Notes: generated by a model from the sequence alone, not told the origin. A stretch of DNA of 64,000 nt from Odontesthes bonariensis (GCF_027942865.1 NC_134515.1:12357339-12421338), one strand, 5' to 3'; shown: positions 45,301-56,297, counted from the stretch's first letter. Program-made: numbers and translations.

Positions 45301-47520
45301 CGTTCCCTCACCAATAGACTGGCATGTTCCGGCACAAGGACTCTGCGCATTTCGGTTTTTGACGCATGTTACAACCTCATAATGATTGGCGGTGTGATTT
45401 AAATATATACAGTTCTGAATGCATGGACGTACAGTAGGTCTGTGCATGTTCCATCTCCCATCATTTAAGGTGAAGATAGTAGTTTGGAATAAATCGGCAG
45501 CAGCAAATATGTCGATCTCCTTTGCCCAGGTCCCACAGTAGTGTATCCTTGATTTTGTGACATAGTCCTGTACAGATGTATATTCATCTCTCAAATAAGT
45601 CTCAAACTTATTGCTGTATTTCTGGAGGTGTTTCGTTACAGCCCGTCTAATTTTCAAGTGCTTCTCTTCATTATGACAAATGCTAAAGGCAAGGCTGCGG
45701 TAAAAGCAATTCCCATCTGGCTTAATGGTTTGTAACTTACAAGGACAGCCCATATCATCAACACTGGTTGTTGCTTTTAACTCTTCAACATTTTCGTTTG
45801 AAAGTCCAACAGTTTTGCACAGTGTATCCTGATCACTGCGAGTTAAAGGTTTAAATGCCTGCTTTGGGACATTTGTGTCAGTGATAATTACGTCATCGCT
45901 GTGTGTTTTGGAAGTCATTTCGTGCAGTCCAAAATCACCTTTAGTTTGAGCACGTTTAGTATTTTTTGCAGAAGTCTCTTTTTGATTTACCTTGTTTTGT
46001 CCAGTACCATTACGTGCAGCCTCTGATCGATCGATTGTAGCCGTCAGCTTGGTGTCATCTTTACCCAACAGAGTTTCAGGAACACATTCAGGCTTTTGTG
46101 AAACATTACTCATGACACGCCTCAAAACATCGCTGTACAAAGGTCTGGTATTCGGGTTCGATTCACTCTTTGTGGGCAGAGTTTGGTGGTTTGCATTACC
46201 TGGAACAGTAGTTGACGTTACTGAGCAACTTGTAGCCATCTGATGTTTGTGCAAACCTTTCGATCCTGTTACAACATCGCTGTACAGCTGACGTACCTTT
46301 GCATGTTTCAACGTAGTCGTGAAGTTCTGTGATCGCCGTTCATTGCCAGTTCTGGTTACCGCAGCACTCACTCCTGTTACCTCAAACCGTGGGTTGCTTA
46401 CGCCAAACGATTGTGCATAATCATACACAAAGCTGACCAGTGACTGTGCAGAGCTAAAGTATGAAACACAACTTACCCTCTGACCTTTGTGATTAACCCA
46501 GGTGTTTGCATGAGAATTAATGAAGGCAAATCTGGTCTCTCCATTCACAATGGCACAAGTATTTCCACAAATAGTCAACAAGCAAGCATCATGAGTGAAC
46601 AGTGCACGCTGCAGTGCTTCATCAAAAGGCAAAGCCACATCACATAAAGCAGGATCATAATTGTCAACACAAACAAACCCAGTGTAAGAATCTCCAAAGT
46701 TTAATACAAAATCACAATTCCACACCCTGTGTTGTCTAGGCAATTCTGACACAGCAATGTAACCCCTTCCTTCAACATGGTCTCTTATTTGTTCATGTGC
46801 ACTCATAGACTTGTACAACAGAGTTCCTTTTATTAAAACATCATCCAGATCTCCAGTTTTCCAGGTCCAAACGTTCTTCATCTTGGATTTCAGAACAGCT
46901 GTCAGACTGATGGCACCACACTGCTTGTTGCCCACGTTACCAAAACGCACATCACCTTGATGAAAGGAGCCCGTCAGGAAAGACCTCTCTGGAAAATCGT
47001 CAGGCTGAGTCAAAGTAACACACTCATTAGTAACATTGGGTTCATTCATGCAAGAAACATTTGAGGATAGCTTGATAGCAGAGTCAAGAGAGAGAGAGCT
47101 TGGAGATTCAGTTTGGAAAGAAGTTTTTTGCAAGTTGGTAGAGAACTTTTCAGCACTTGTTTGAGACTTGTTAGAGAACTTTTCAGCACTTGTTTGAGAC
47201 TTGTTAGAGAACTTTTCAGCACTTGTTTGAGACTTGTTAGAGAACTTTTCAGCACTTGTTTGAGACTTGTTAGAGAACTTTTCAGCACTTGTTTGAGAGT
47301 TTGAGAGTGGGGAGTCTGCAACGTTTAAGTATTGAACATTTAAGTCATGAACATTTAAGTATTGAACATCAAAGTCATGAACATCAAAGTCATGCGCCTT
47401 TTCAGGCCAGCTTGATGTTTGGGCTTTCCAGGTGCAAGGACGCCCAACCTTGCTTCCAGGAGACCATAAGTCATCCTGGGTGCCAGTCGCTGCTCTTTTG
47501 GTGGAACACACCTGCAACAC
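39391..47520 (-). CDS. Helentron (Helitron2) RepHel polyprotein, intact copy B
   Basis: Open for 2709 residues (numbered from the GTG at 47520). Residues 60-130: SQTSAEKFSNK repeats. About 185-390: peptidase C76-like fold with NKQCGAISL (Cys201), YIAVSELP and FINSH (Asn335, His337). About 598-720: OTU protease with DGNC (Asp602, Cys605) and NHYEV (His713). About 853-927: 18-residue Lys-rich repeats. From Cys988: CxxC clusters, probably zinc-binding. About 1300-1700: Helitron Rep with HVH (His1505, His1507), Tyr1691, Tyr1695 and Lys1698. About 2035-2470: Pif1 helicase with GGAGTGKS (Lys2059) and IIDEVSMVD (Asp2142). About 2490-2709: endonuclease with Glu2527, Asp2643, Asn2645 and His2701. First in-frame ATG is at 47049. 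A spliced start from 47931-47993 is preferred. Confidence 0.93.
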   Translation of the reverse strand: MLQVCSTKRAATGTQDDLWSPGSKVGRPCTWKAQTSSWPEKAHDFDVHDFDVQYLNVHDLNVQYLNVADSPLSNSQTSAEKFSNKSQTSAEKFSNKSQTSAEKFSNKSQTSAEKFSNKSQTSAEKFSTNLQKTSFQTESPSSLSLDSAIKLSSNVSCMNEPNVTNECVTLTQPDDFPERSFLTGSFHQGDVRFGNVGNKQCGAISLTAVLKSKMKNVWTWKTGDLDDVLIKGTLLYKSMSAHEQIRDHVEGRGYIAVSELPRQHRVWNCDFVLNFGDSYTGFVCVDNYDPALCDVALPFDEALQRALFTHDACLLTICGNTCAIVNGETRFAFINSHANTWVNHKGQRVSCVSYFSSAQSLVSFVYDYAQSFGVSNPRFEVTGVSAAVTRTGNERRSQNFTTTLKHAKVRQLYSDVVTGSKGLHKHQMATSCSVTSTTVPGNANHQTLPTKSESNPNTRPLYSDVLRRVMSNVSQKPECVPETLLGKDDTKLTATIDRSEAARNGTGQNKVNQKETSAKNTKRAQTKGDFGLHEMTSKTHSDDVIITDTNVPKQAFKPLTRSDQDTLCKTVGLSNENVEELKATTSVDDMGCPCKLQTIKPDGNCFYRSLAFSICHNEEKHLKIRRAVTKHLQKYSNKFETYLRDEYTSVQDYVTKSRIHYCGTWAKEIDIFAAADLFQTTIFTLNDGRWNMHRPTVRPCIQNCIYLNHTANHYEVVTCVKNRNAQSPCAGTCQSIGEGTLRPQRKRKFTESDTKAEKERLRCSDINVKKRKTENEKKQYNEYECIRNAKRERFRKNRENSEFLKKKCDDFNTKYKTDLQFKARKLAQCKKKYDTDPSFKKSMCESSKNTYQTNIIFQHKVRDYSHKKYKSNILFQHKVRDYSHKKYKSNILFQNKVRDYSHKKYKSNILFQHKVRDYSHKKYKSNIVFQKKLKENSKMKYHQCDEIRENKIKSSSDTYANMRKKQQNIDFVISQFRQDVSRGPEYVCSVCHRLLFRKQVIECKRSHYESKRPEVAALAKRCITLQYLHVCDTECGQECHLSDSPSSKLWVCHSCHRKMLGGKLPEESVTNNMHLDEIPPELKCLNSLEEHLIARHIPFMKLLCLPRGRQRACHGPCVSVPVDNSSVTNILPRNECDDKMIRVKLKRKLTYKGHYEYMYVHTDRVRNALRYLMANNKWYDDVIFNDEWVNTLNGSDQCEANEDNQELPANSDDENNSDDESKLEPEQAEEELTYIKDQSGLLSDTSLQPVNLGSEIIDQNFQDILSVAPAEGNSPVRLLSDKTNEAKCFPALFPLGGPTFHDERESKITLSRYLNCRILNADGRFGRNTDYIFYAQYISEVHQVISGVSVAMRKGGGKSSLKEASDMLLNSDSLSKILRNDEGYKFLRGIRGTPPYWMAVQKDLFSMIRQLSIPTFFISMSSADLRWPEMLASLLRLEGKETPVEDLDWSQKCALIGRNPVTAARMFDYRWHCFLHDVILSPAEPIGKIKDYFYRVEFQQRGSPHVHCLFWVEDAPKIDKDSDADVVTFIDRYISCDIPPESDAELHEVVSSVQRHSTKHSKTCRKKNTVCRFNFPRPPSSRTFITRAGNSEDLNGKDENTNASAIIKKVKTALANPDLSFDTADAFFESLGIHQGLFERAYSICSKKKSIVHKRNPSDIWVNQYNKDLLRAWQGNMDIQYVTDAYSVVVYILSYITKAEQEMGLLLQRAQKEAMNGNLDAKAAFKQLGSVYLHNREVSAQEAVYRLTRMRLKECSRDVQFIPVGENPVRMSLPLHVLQAKAQLQQSDDESSIWMTNVVERYKSRPRSAEMEELCLASFCSQYRVLSKSEVSPQRESQDIIQLNNNRGFIRKRTRTQPAVVRYPRFSHTKNPEKYFHSLLQLFLPYYEDFHLRPPQFETYEQFYTSGAVKCGSDIQKVQSIVDSNKALFEKESDEIDKAKQLLDNDIDLEDAWAQICPETESERLSCLDMKHKAVDDEEGSDDVGDLIPDLTANPQTTCTLETNHMTMPRDAALGLLRTLNEEQAAIFYAVRRWCLQILFGQNPEPLRLFITGGAGTGKSHLIKAIQYESTRLLSQIADNPDDLTVLLTAPTGVAAYNIGAKTIHNTFSIGANVKLPYQPLGDEKVNTLRMKMRNLQILIIDEVSMVDHRLLSYVHGRLRQIKQTGDYSLFANVSLICVGDFFQLRPVKGTPLFSDNTEANMWNNNFEVAELTKVLRQENAEFAEMLNRLRVRKKNEHLSGHDVFTLKQRETGEDSTDIHIYATNAEVDKYNITRLQKHCPDAISIDAQDFTRSPKTGRMEPKLGFHTKVFNSCLPRCVSLGIGAKVMLKKNIDVSDGLVNGVCGTVVEIINGEDKDDIPIAIHVEFENPNVGKMQRSKSKRSSERSTIVEVQEDQVSNAGGIRRQFPLTLAWAMTVHKCQGLTVDRAVVSLNKIFAAGQAYVALSRVRTLDGLIIKDFKETAIFCDDKVDTAMKSLPKFNFKSIGSPDIDPVCTIALHNVQSLNAHFDDMQSHKTLMKADCICLTETWLNADTEDQPQLPGYVFNHNPRGNCYDDSDTVFAALKQQQRGGVGLYYSDNIDVQVSIPKRCNLECLYFHMSHVNLTAVVLYRPSSYKIDMFRQQLSHVVFELEKHAGRKMIMGDFNEDVFVSSTVAKFLEQHGYTQHVQAATTERGTLIDHVYCKDVGDVVVDVVQTYYSFHDAIFISLL
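44743..44958 (-). repeat. 54-bp in-frame tandem repeat, 4 copies, gene B
   Basis: Four units encode the same VRDYSHKKYKSN-type 18-residue motif as 16391-16768, where there are seven. The frame is preserved on both sides. Confidence 0.95.
47136..47300 (-). repeat. 33-bp in-frame tandem repeat (SQTSAEKFSNK), 5 copies, gene B
   Basis: Five 33-base units, against three in copy A. The last unit reads SQTSAEKFSTN. Expansion in multiples of three retains the open frame. Confidence 0.95.
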
Positions 47521-47731
47521 ACAAATTGAACAGCGTTATTTACACATAACACACCTCATTCTTGCTGTTTTTAAGCACATAATACATCACGCCCTCCGAC
47601 ATCTCATTTGAATTTTCCTACAGTCAATACACAACCTCACGTACTGTTTTTACACCTCACTACATCAACTGGCATGTGCTGCTTTTTGTAGGAGAAAAAA
47701 AAAAAAAAGTAAAAGATTGCATAGCACTGAG

Positions 47732-47766
47732 ATTGTAATTTTCCCCTTCTTAGGGAATAATGCAAT
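47732..47766. other. 35-bp micro-inverted segment relative to copy A
   Basis: It starts attgtaattttccccttct and is the exact reverse complement of 19514-19548, with collinear flanks. Which orientation is ancestral cannot be told from two copies. Confidence 0.95.
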
Positions 47767-47819
47767 GTCACTTGTAAATTTATTTAATGTAATTAAATAA
47801 ATAAATTTACAAGTGACAT
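47765..47819. other. 55-bp palindrome in the inferred intron, copy B
   Basis: Same 21-bp perfect arms and 13-base loop as 19547-19601. It lies inside the inferred intron and abuts the micro-inverted segment. Confidence 0.95.
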
Positions 47820-47930
47820 CACTTATTTTGCATAGCTGCCTCTTTTCCTTGAGTTAGTGCTATTAACACAACTATTCCTTGCACCAGACCCTGTCAATCA
47901 GTGGTAAATTGTAGACGTGTGAAAAACCAC

Positions 47931-47993
47931 CTCTGAGAGCTCACGATCAGCCAGTCTCTTCTTTGCAGCCGCAGATTTTTTGGAACGTCCCAT
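47931..47993 (-). CDS. Inferred first coding exon of Helentron gene B
   Basis: ATG at 47993 starts the same 21-codon basic peptide as in copy A, followed by a GT donor (GAG/GTGGTT). The acceptor TTGTGTGTTGCAG lets the exon resume at 47511 in phase 0, giving a predicted protein of 2727 residues and a 419-bp intron. Predicted from frame and signals only. Confidence 0.55.
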
Positions 47994-48414
47994 CTGCACT
48001 CCACACGTGGAAATGTACACTTTGACCCTTTTCCCAAAAAAACAACAACACGCATCTCAAAAATGACATTTCTTAAATATCAACCACAAATTATTTGACT
48101 ATGTATATATCATGTACTGGTCTATAACTTTATTCAGTGTGACCATGGCATTTCACTTATTCATGGTGAAGACATGAAATATTTTTGCTTACACTATACT
48201 TTTTTGCTAAACATCAATACTTATAATGAATTCTAAGTACTTTGTGTAACAATCCTACCATTAGTACTTCATACATTCAAACTCCACCATCACACCTATG
48301 CACAACAAACCGCTTTTGACACTTCCTTCCATTAGTCGGTCACGGAGTACGTACCAATTCAATATATAACATATATACATTATTATACATATACACACTG
48401 TGTTGTCACTTAGG
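47994..48414. other. Upstream region of Helentron gene B
   Basis: Counterpart of 19776-20182. It is AT-rich and likely to contain the promoter, but no specific element can be assigned. It grades into an edge unit of the tandem array. Confidence 0.4.
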
Positions 48415-51400
48415 CTAACTGCCATATTTCCACATTGCTCTTTACATACTGACTGCACATAACACTTCAGCAAAGACAAGCTAGTAGCTAGCAATACTAC
48501 TCCAAGTTAGAATACTATTTTTCTATATTTTTCATAAAAGACTTGAAAAGAAAAATCTAAGACAAACGCATTTTACCACATCAACATCTTAGTGTATACC
48601 TTTACTCACCTTTACAAACAGTGGTATCCTGTATCAGTACCTAAAACATACAAAAGTAATTAGTACCAAGCTCTGCAACACATTCAAAAGGTTATTATAT
48701 GTGAAATTGCAAACCTGGTGCACATTAGATGGCCACTAGCTACAATTTACTCTACATTGTAATTACTCTCATTACACATAATGATAATGGTTATTTAAAA
48801 ATAAAAAAAAACATTTCTCCTAACATGCAACATAAATATCCAAAAACCCAAACATTTTTTTAATTCACAAAATCTAGTGCTTTCCTTATGATATTAAAAC
48901 ATGAGGTAGGCATAGGCTAACTGCCATATTTCCACATTGTTTATGCTATGTTTCTGCATTAAGCAGACGCTTTTATCCAAAGCGACTCAGAAATGAGGAT
49001 ATAACATTACAGCTAACATCAAAGCTAATAAGCTACATAGAAGGAAACCACTTTTCAAAGGGGACAGGGTGATAGTGTACAAATACAGTGCAGGCATAGA
49101 GGGAAGTACAGGGTCAGTGCTAGGACATGAGATTATCTCTGAGGATCTTCCAGAGTTTCTTGAAGATATTCAGGGACGCCCCTGTTCTGGTAGCGCTCGG
49201 CAGGTCATTCCACCATCGCGGAACAACACGTGAAAAGAGTCTGGATCGTCTTAAGCGTGGTGTACATTGCTCTTTACATACTGACTGCACATAACACTTC
49301 AGCAAAGCAAAGACATACTAGTAGCTGGCAATACGACTCCAAGTTAGAATACTATTTTTTCTATATATTTTTCATAAAAGACTTGAAAAGAAAAATCTAA
49401 GACAAACGCATTTTACCACATCAACATCTTAGTGCATAACCTTTACAAACAGTGGTATGCTGTATCAGTATCTAAAACATAAAAAAGTAATTAGGACCAA
49501 GCTCTGCAACACATTCAAAAGGTTATTATAGGCAAGGCAATTTCATTTATAGAGCACAATTCATACACAAGGCAATTCAAAGTACTTCACAGCTACACAA
49601 GAAGGCAATAAAATCATTAAAAAGAAATGAAAAATAATAAAAATAAAAAATAATAATAAAAATTAAACCCATTCAAAATAATCATTAATTAATTTAAAAG
49701 TGAAGAGTGCAGATAAAATACTTTCAGGTGTCATATGCACAGCTAAATAGAACTGTTTTCAGCCTGGATTTAAACATTGTCAGAGTTATATGTGAAATCG
49801 CAAACCTGGTGCACATTAGATGGCCACTAGCTACAATTTACTCTACATTGTAATTACTCTCATTACACATACTGATAATGGTTATTTATAAAGAAAAACA
49901 TTTGTCCTAACATGCAACATAAATATCCAAAAACCCAAACATTTTTTTTTTTTTAAATTCATTAAATCTAGTGCTTTCCTTATGATACTAAAAGATGAGG
50001 TAGGCATAGGCTAACTGCCATATTTCCACATTGTTTATGCTATGTTTCTGCATTAAGCAGACGCTTTTATCCAAAGCGACTCAGAAATGAGGATATAACA
50101 TTACAGCTAACATCAAAGCTAATAAGCTACATAGAAGGAAACCACTTTTCAAAGGGGACAGGGTGATAGTGTACAAATACAGTGCAGGCGTATAGGGAAG
50201 TACAGGGTCAGTGCTAGGACATGAGATTATCTCTGAGGGTCTTCCAGAGTTTCTTGAAGATATTCAGGGACGCCCCTGTTCTGGTAGCGCTCGGTAGGTC
50301 ATTCCACCATCGCGGAACGACACGTGAAAAGAGTCTGGATCGTCTTAAGTGTGTACATTGCTCTTTACATACTGACTGCACATAACACTTCAGCAAAGCA
50401 AAGACATGCTAGTAGCTAGCAATACTACTCCAAGTTAGAATACTATTTTTCTATATATTTTTCATAAAAGACTTGAAAAGAAAAATCTAAGACAAACGCA
50501 TTTTACCACATCAACATCTTAGTGCATAACCTTTACAAACAGTGGTATGCTGTATCAGTATCTAAAACATAAAAAAGTAATTAGTACCAAGCTCTGCAAC
50601 ACATTCAAAAGTGAAATTGCAAACCTGGTGCACATTACATGGCCACTGGCAACAATTTACTCTACATTGTAATTACTCTCATTACACATACTGATAATGG
50701 TTATTTAAAAATAAAGAAAAACATTTGTCCTAACATGCAACATAAATATCCAAAAACCCAAACATTTTTTTAATTCACAAAATCTAGTGCTTTCCTTATG
50801 ATATTAAAACATGAGGTAGGCATAGGCTAACTGCCATATTTCCACATTGTTTATGCTATGTTTCTGCATTAAGCAGACGCTTTTATCCAAAGCGACTCAG
50901 AAATGAGGATATAACATTACAGCTAACATCAAAGCTAATAAGCTACATAGAAGGAAACCACTTTTCAAAGGGGACAGGGTGATAGTGTACAAATACAGTG
51001 CAGGCGTATAGGGAAGTACAGGGTCAGTGCTAGGACATGAGATTATCTCTGAGGGTCTTCCAGAGTTTCTTGAAGATATTCAGGGACGCCCCTGTTCTGG
51101 TAGCGCTCGGTAGGTCATTCCACCATCGCGGAACAACACGTGAAAAGAGTCTGGATCGTCTTAAGTGTGTACATTGCTCTTTACATACTGACTGCACATA
51201 ACACTTCAGCAAAGCAAAGACATGCTAGTACCTGGCAATACGACTCCAAGTTAGAATACTATTTTCTATATATTTTTCATAAAAGACTTGAAAAGAAAAA
51301 TCTAAGACAAACGCATTTTACCACATCAACATCTTAGTGCATAACCTTTACTCACCTTTACAAACAGTAGTATGCTGTATCAGTATCTAAAACATAAAAA

Positions 51401-51760
51401 AGTAATTAGTACCAAGCTCTGCAACACATTCAAAAGTGAAATTGCAAACCTGGTGCACATTAGATGGCCACTGGCAACAATTTACTCTACATTGTAATTA
51501 CTCTCATTACACATAATGATAATGGTTATTTAAAAATAAAGAAAAACATTTGTCCTAACATGCAACATAAATATCCAAAAACCCAAACATTTTTTTAATT
51601 CACAAAATCTTTTGCTTTCCTTATGATACTAAAAGATGAGGTAGGCATAGGCTAACTGCCATATTTCCACATTGTTTATGCTATGTTTCTGCATTAATCA
51701 GACGCTTTTATCCAAAGCGACTCAGAAATGAGGATATAACATTACAGCTAACATCAAAGT
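48415..51760. repeat. 0.8-1.1-kb tandem array upstream of Helentron gene B
   Basis: The landmark 'ctaactgccatatttccaca' occurs at 48415, 48917, 50011, 50827 and 51652, giving spacings of 502, 1094, 816 and 825. This is two units fewer than in block A. The full 321-bp-type LINE tails are at 48940-49263 (3 bp longer), 50034-50354 and 50860-51170, each flanked by ACATTG. The one 255-bp retroelement tail is at 49531-49785, flanked by TTATA. Confidence 0.93.
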
Positions 51761-51780
51761 ACAGGGTCATTGCTATAGGA

Positions 51781-51988
51781 CAGTGTTTCCCAACCCTGGT
51801 CCTCAAGGCACACTGCCCTGCATGTTTTCCATGTTTCCCTGCTCCAGCATTCAAATAATTGGGTCAGGTCTTAAAGCTCTCCAGAAGGCTGAGGACGACC
51901 CATTCATTTGAATCAGGTGTGCTGGAGCAGGGAAACATGGAAAACATGCAGGGCAGTGTGCCTTGAGGACCAGGGTTGGGAAACACTG
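51781..51988. mobile_element. hAT-type MITE (CAGTGTTTCCCAACC ends), copy B
   Basis: Same inverted ends and insertion site as 25464-25671. The right flanking copy of the target has a point change (TATAGAA). Confidence 0.85.
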
Positions 51989-53199
51989 CAAGTATAGAAC
52001 AGGAGATGCTCTCTAAAGAGCTGGGTCTTTCCTGTTTCCACCATCACACCTGTGCAGGAACAAACCGCTTTTTGACACACTTCATTCCACTAGTCATAAA
52101 GATAGGTCTGATTCTAAATGCAACTGCAGAGCTTAAAGTGTAATAAAAATCCTGAGCATCACAATTCAATATATAACATATATATTATTATACACACTGT
52201 ATTGTCACTTAGGCCAACTGCCATATATTGCTTTTTGCATACTCTGACTACAGTTACACTTCAGCAAAGCAAAGACACACTAGCAGGTGGCAATAGTGCT
52301 CAAAAGTAGAATACAGCGAACCCACGTTTTTCGCGGGGGTTACGTTCCAAAAAGAACCCGTGATAGGCGAAATCCGTGAAGTAGAAACCCTTTTTTTTTT
52401 TTTTTACAATTATTATACAATGAAATACTGCATAATGCATTGAAACCAAAGAACAAAACCTTTTTACAGGCCCAAGAATTTGTTTAACAAATAAAAGTAC
52501 TGTATAAACGTTGTTGTTGTTTTTTACAAATAACTACTGTAGCCTACTGTAAAATAATCATTTTAATCATCAATACGAATATCTGAGACACCGAAGCATA
52601 CAACCTCCACAGACCACCTGAAATGTCTCAAATCTGATAATCTACCCGTGTGGGTCTTCTAATTTTTTTTAATCCCCCCCCCCCCAATGTACGAGCTTCT
52701 AAAACCTAGTCTGACTCGCAATTTACTCCAAAAAATGGTGCAACAAAGTACTTTATTTTGATTCATGTCGGATGATTACAGAGAGACCAACACAGCGACA
52801 GAGAAACAGACAGAGCGCACATGACACAGACACACAGACAAAGACACTCAGCGTAACAATAATAAAAGAACCAGCGCAAGCATCGACAATGCTGTTATTA
52901 CTCAGACAAAAAAGTTATTCCCCGATTATTTCTCAGCGGTTGATACAACTTTCCACTATTGTTTCATTTTTGAAGCGGACATTACAAGCTACGCATTCAC
53001 GCCACACCTTCATCGTGAGTCGCTCGCCACTCGTGCAGGGGACTGTTACATATCCCAATAATTCACCAAGATGACATTAGGTTAAACAGTCACGATCATT
53101 TTTATCGCGTTAAATTTCACCAAGATTTATAGTTATGCCGGAAACAGTTATTACATACTAAAACAAACTACAAATTTCGCCTGATGTTATACTTAAGCC
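51989..53199. other. Block B intergenic stretch
   Basis: Counterpart of 25683-26880. It has the same 'cagcgaacccacgtttttcg' repeat end near 52315, a T-run at about 52389-52405 and a C-run near 52674-52685. No gene was seen. Confidence 0.45.
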
Positions 53200-54240
53200 A
53201 AGGCACACTAAATCATCAACAATTACGACATATTCACAACAAGTTATTTTTCTTACACAACTACAACATTTTAAAATAGATTGGGTTGCAATTAAATATC
53301 ACATTCATGAAAACAACAAAGCCTGCGGGATTTCATGCCACTCAAGTCCCACCGACCTGAAATCATGCAAAAACCATTTTCCAGCTACATAATTCTTACC
53401 TGGCGTCGGCCATTTTACCATTCACTAAGCTACATGATTGCCACGTGCTGGAACGCAATTCCTAAATTCAGCCGTCCCGCACAGGTGACAAAGAGTAACG
53501 GAGAAACTCTGCCTAGTTTTATATCATCACATTATTTTTGGCTTTCTCAATAACATTATCGCTGACACCACAAGATAAAATAAAACGTTATTACAGCTCA
53601 GCACATAAGCAGCACCTCACCTGTGACAAGCTCCTGCCGTAATGAATCAAGGCACACTAAATCATCAACAATTAGGACATATTCACAACAAGTTATTTTT
53701 CTTACACAACTACAACTTTTTATTAAAATAGATTGGGTTGCAATTAAATATCACGAAAACAACAAAGCCTCGCGGGATTTCATGCCACTCAAGTCCCACC
53801 GACCTGAAATCATGCTATTAGCAAGTAGCTAACTGAACAATTACTTCAAGTAGAAAATGCTTCAACTTTCAGTCAACATACCACAGCTACCTACCATGTA
53901 ATTATGCACGCTTACTACCAGCCCTCGGATGCTCTTCACTAACGCTATGGAACAACGCAAAAACCATTTTCCAGCTACATAATTCTTACCTGGCGTCGGC
54001 CATTTTACCATTCACTAAGCTACATGATTGCCACGTGCTGGAACGCAATTCTAAATTCAGTCGTCCTGCACTGGTGACAAAGAGTAACGGAGAAACTCTG
54101 CTTGGTTTTATATCATCACATTATTTTTGGCTTTCTCAATAACATTATCGCTGACACCACAAGATAAAATAAAACAACGTTATTACAGCTCAGCAAATAA
54201 GCAGCACCTCACCTGTGACAAGCTCCTGCCGTAATGAATC
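53200..54240. repeat. Unequal direct duplication (449 + 592 bp), block B
   Basis: Units 53200-53648 and 53649-54240 match the pair at 26881-27926. The first unit is 5 bp shorter than in block A because 'gtagcctaacgg' there is 'gtaacgg' here. Confidence 0.85.
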
Positions 54241-54636
54241 AAGGCGAAGAAGATTCTCCAAAGTGAGCCATCCGCAACCTTATCAAAATAAAGGTATTTA
54301 CCTGTGATAACCCTTCACAATAATTACGTTAAAATCCCTGCATGAATGTGCACATAAAAACATCAAATTATACAAAACTTAGTATAAAAAAGAAGTTTAT
54401 CAGTCTTGCTAAAATAATTGCTAAAATCCTTTTAAAAATATATATATTTTTAACCCTTAATCCCAATTTATGTCATGATGCAACTTCCTGTCATGGTATA
54501 AAAAAACACAATGAATTATTTAGTTTCAATATACAGAATGCAAACTCGATTATTGATGGTTTGCTTATTGGCATTTTTAATTACAATTCCGTTTGCCAAT
54601 GAAACTCCGAGATGGCGCCAAACCGGAAGTGAGGCC
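54241..54636. other. Junction to the 1.07-kb repeat, block B, with left LINE target duplication
   Basis: Counterpart of 27927-28322. GGAAGTGAGGCC at 54625-54636 is the left target duplication of the LINE. Confidence 0.6.
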
Positions 54637-54815
54637 TTTTTTTAATTTATTTTTTTTATCATTTTTTTTATTGCAATTAAAGAACAATGACAGAGACATG
54701 GTATGACAATAAGGCAAAACAAGGATATAACAATGTAAAGGACCATTTAGATTAGGTTAGGCTACATTAAACAACTAAAAGAAAAACCAACAATAAACAA
54801 AACTAGAGGAATACA

Positions 54816-56293
54816 TTAAAGAACATTAAAAAGTCTTTCATTTTTCTTATTATTTACAAACTTAAGAGACTTGAAAAGAAAGGACATTTCTAACATAAAA
54901 ACATTAAAGAAAGGCTGATTTTTCTGCCATTTTTGTTTATGAATAAAAAACTTAGCTTGCAAAATATAAAAGTTAACTAAAATTTCAAACGATGGATCTA
55001 TTGAGTTTTCATAGTAAAATAAAATATCTTTAAGAGAGAAAACATAATGGCCATGCTGTGCAAAAAGATAAGAACTGAGGTTTGCTAGAAATTGTTTCAC
55101 TATATTACAGTCAAAAAATAAATGTACAAGAGTTTCACCTTCTTCATCACAAAAAGAACAATTAAAACTTAAGTCTGTGTGTTTGGAAATATATACATTT
55201 GTAGGGTAAATCTTGTGGAGAATTTTAAAATGACTTTCTTTTATTTTATTTGTTATACAATATTTATGAGGTAGCACCAGGTGACTTTTAATTACAAGAG
55301 CTAATCCTTGAGGGATTGCTTTGATTACTGTGTTAAATTGACCGAAGGGTATAGGAAAGTAGTACCGTGACAAAAACTGCTCATATGTCAACAAAGTGCC
55401 AGGATTATCAAACAATGAAAAAATATTACATATACAATGTTCAAACCACTAAGGGTAAAATAAAGTTTTGTTTCTTACAGTGATGTCAGAATTGTTCCAG
55501 ATAAACACTTTATGGGGGGAGAAGTTATGAACAAAGCACATTCTCCAAGCAAGTAGGCATTGCCTATGGAAATTGAAAAGGTTAATAGGCAATTTAGATG
55601 GGACAAAGTTGCACTTAAGAATAAAAGAAAGCACCTAATTTATTGAATATGTGATTAGGGATAAAAAAACACAGTGAGTTAGGTTGTAAAAGGCATCTTC
55701 GAATCCATCCAGTCCTGAAGGAATCAATTGTGTTAGAGAAGTCTAAAAAGTCTAGACCTCCATTACCTTTACAATCAGTCAGCACTTCCTTCTTTAATTT
55801 ATGAGGTTTATTTCTCCATATGAAATCCAGAAATATTTTGTTGATCCGTTTTATTGTTTGATCCTTCAGAAATAGGGAGAGAGGGGGATAAACAAAATGA
55901 GAAAGACCATCTGCTTTAGATAGCAAAGTTCTTCCATATATACTTAGATCTCGTTGTAACCAAGAATTAAAGATGTTCTTGGCTTTTATTATTTTTCCTG
56001 CCAAATTCAGTTCCTCTCTAATCTTGGGATCCTTAGTTAATTGTATTCCTAAATATTTAACTGTTTGCTTTACTGGGATGTTATCCAATACTGTGTCATT
56101 GCATTCCTGTAGGGGTAATATTTCACATTTTGAAATGTTCAACTTGAGACCTGATGCATTAGAAAATTGCTCTACAAGAGCCAGCACATGAGGAAGTTGT
56201 ACTTTATCTTGTAAAAACAAAATCATGTCATCAGCCAGTTGCGATATTTTGATTATCCTCTCAAAAATGGTTAGGCCCTTTAAATCAGGATCA
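54816..56293 (-). pseudogene. LINE ORF2 remnant, C-terminal part (block B)
   Basis: Contains LADDMILFLQ, KYLGIQLTKDP and the zinc knuckle CSFCDEEGETLVHLFFDC in the same broken arrangement as block A. It differs by a few bases, for example a 3-bp shorter A-run near 55665. Confidence 0.85.
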
Positions 56294-56297
56294 TTAA

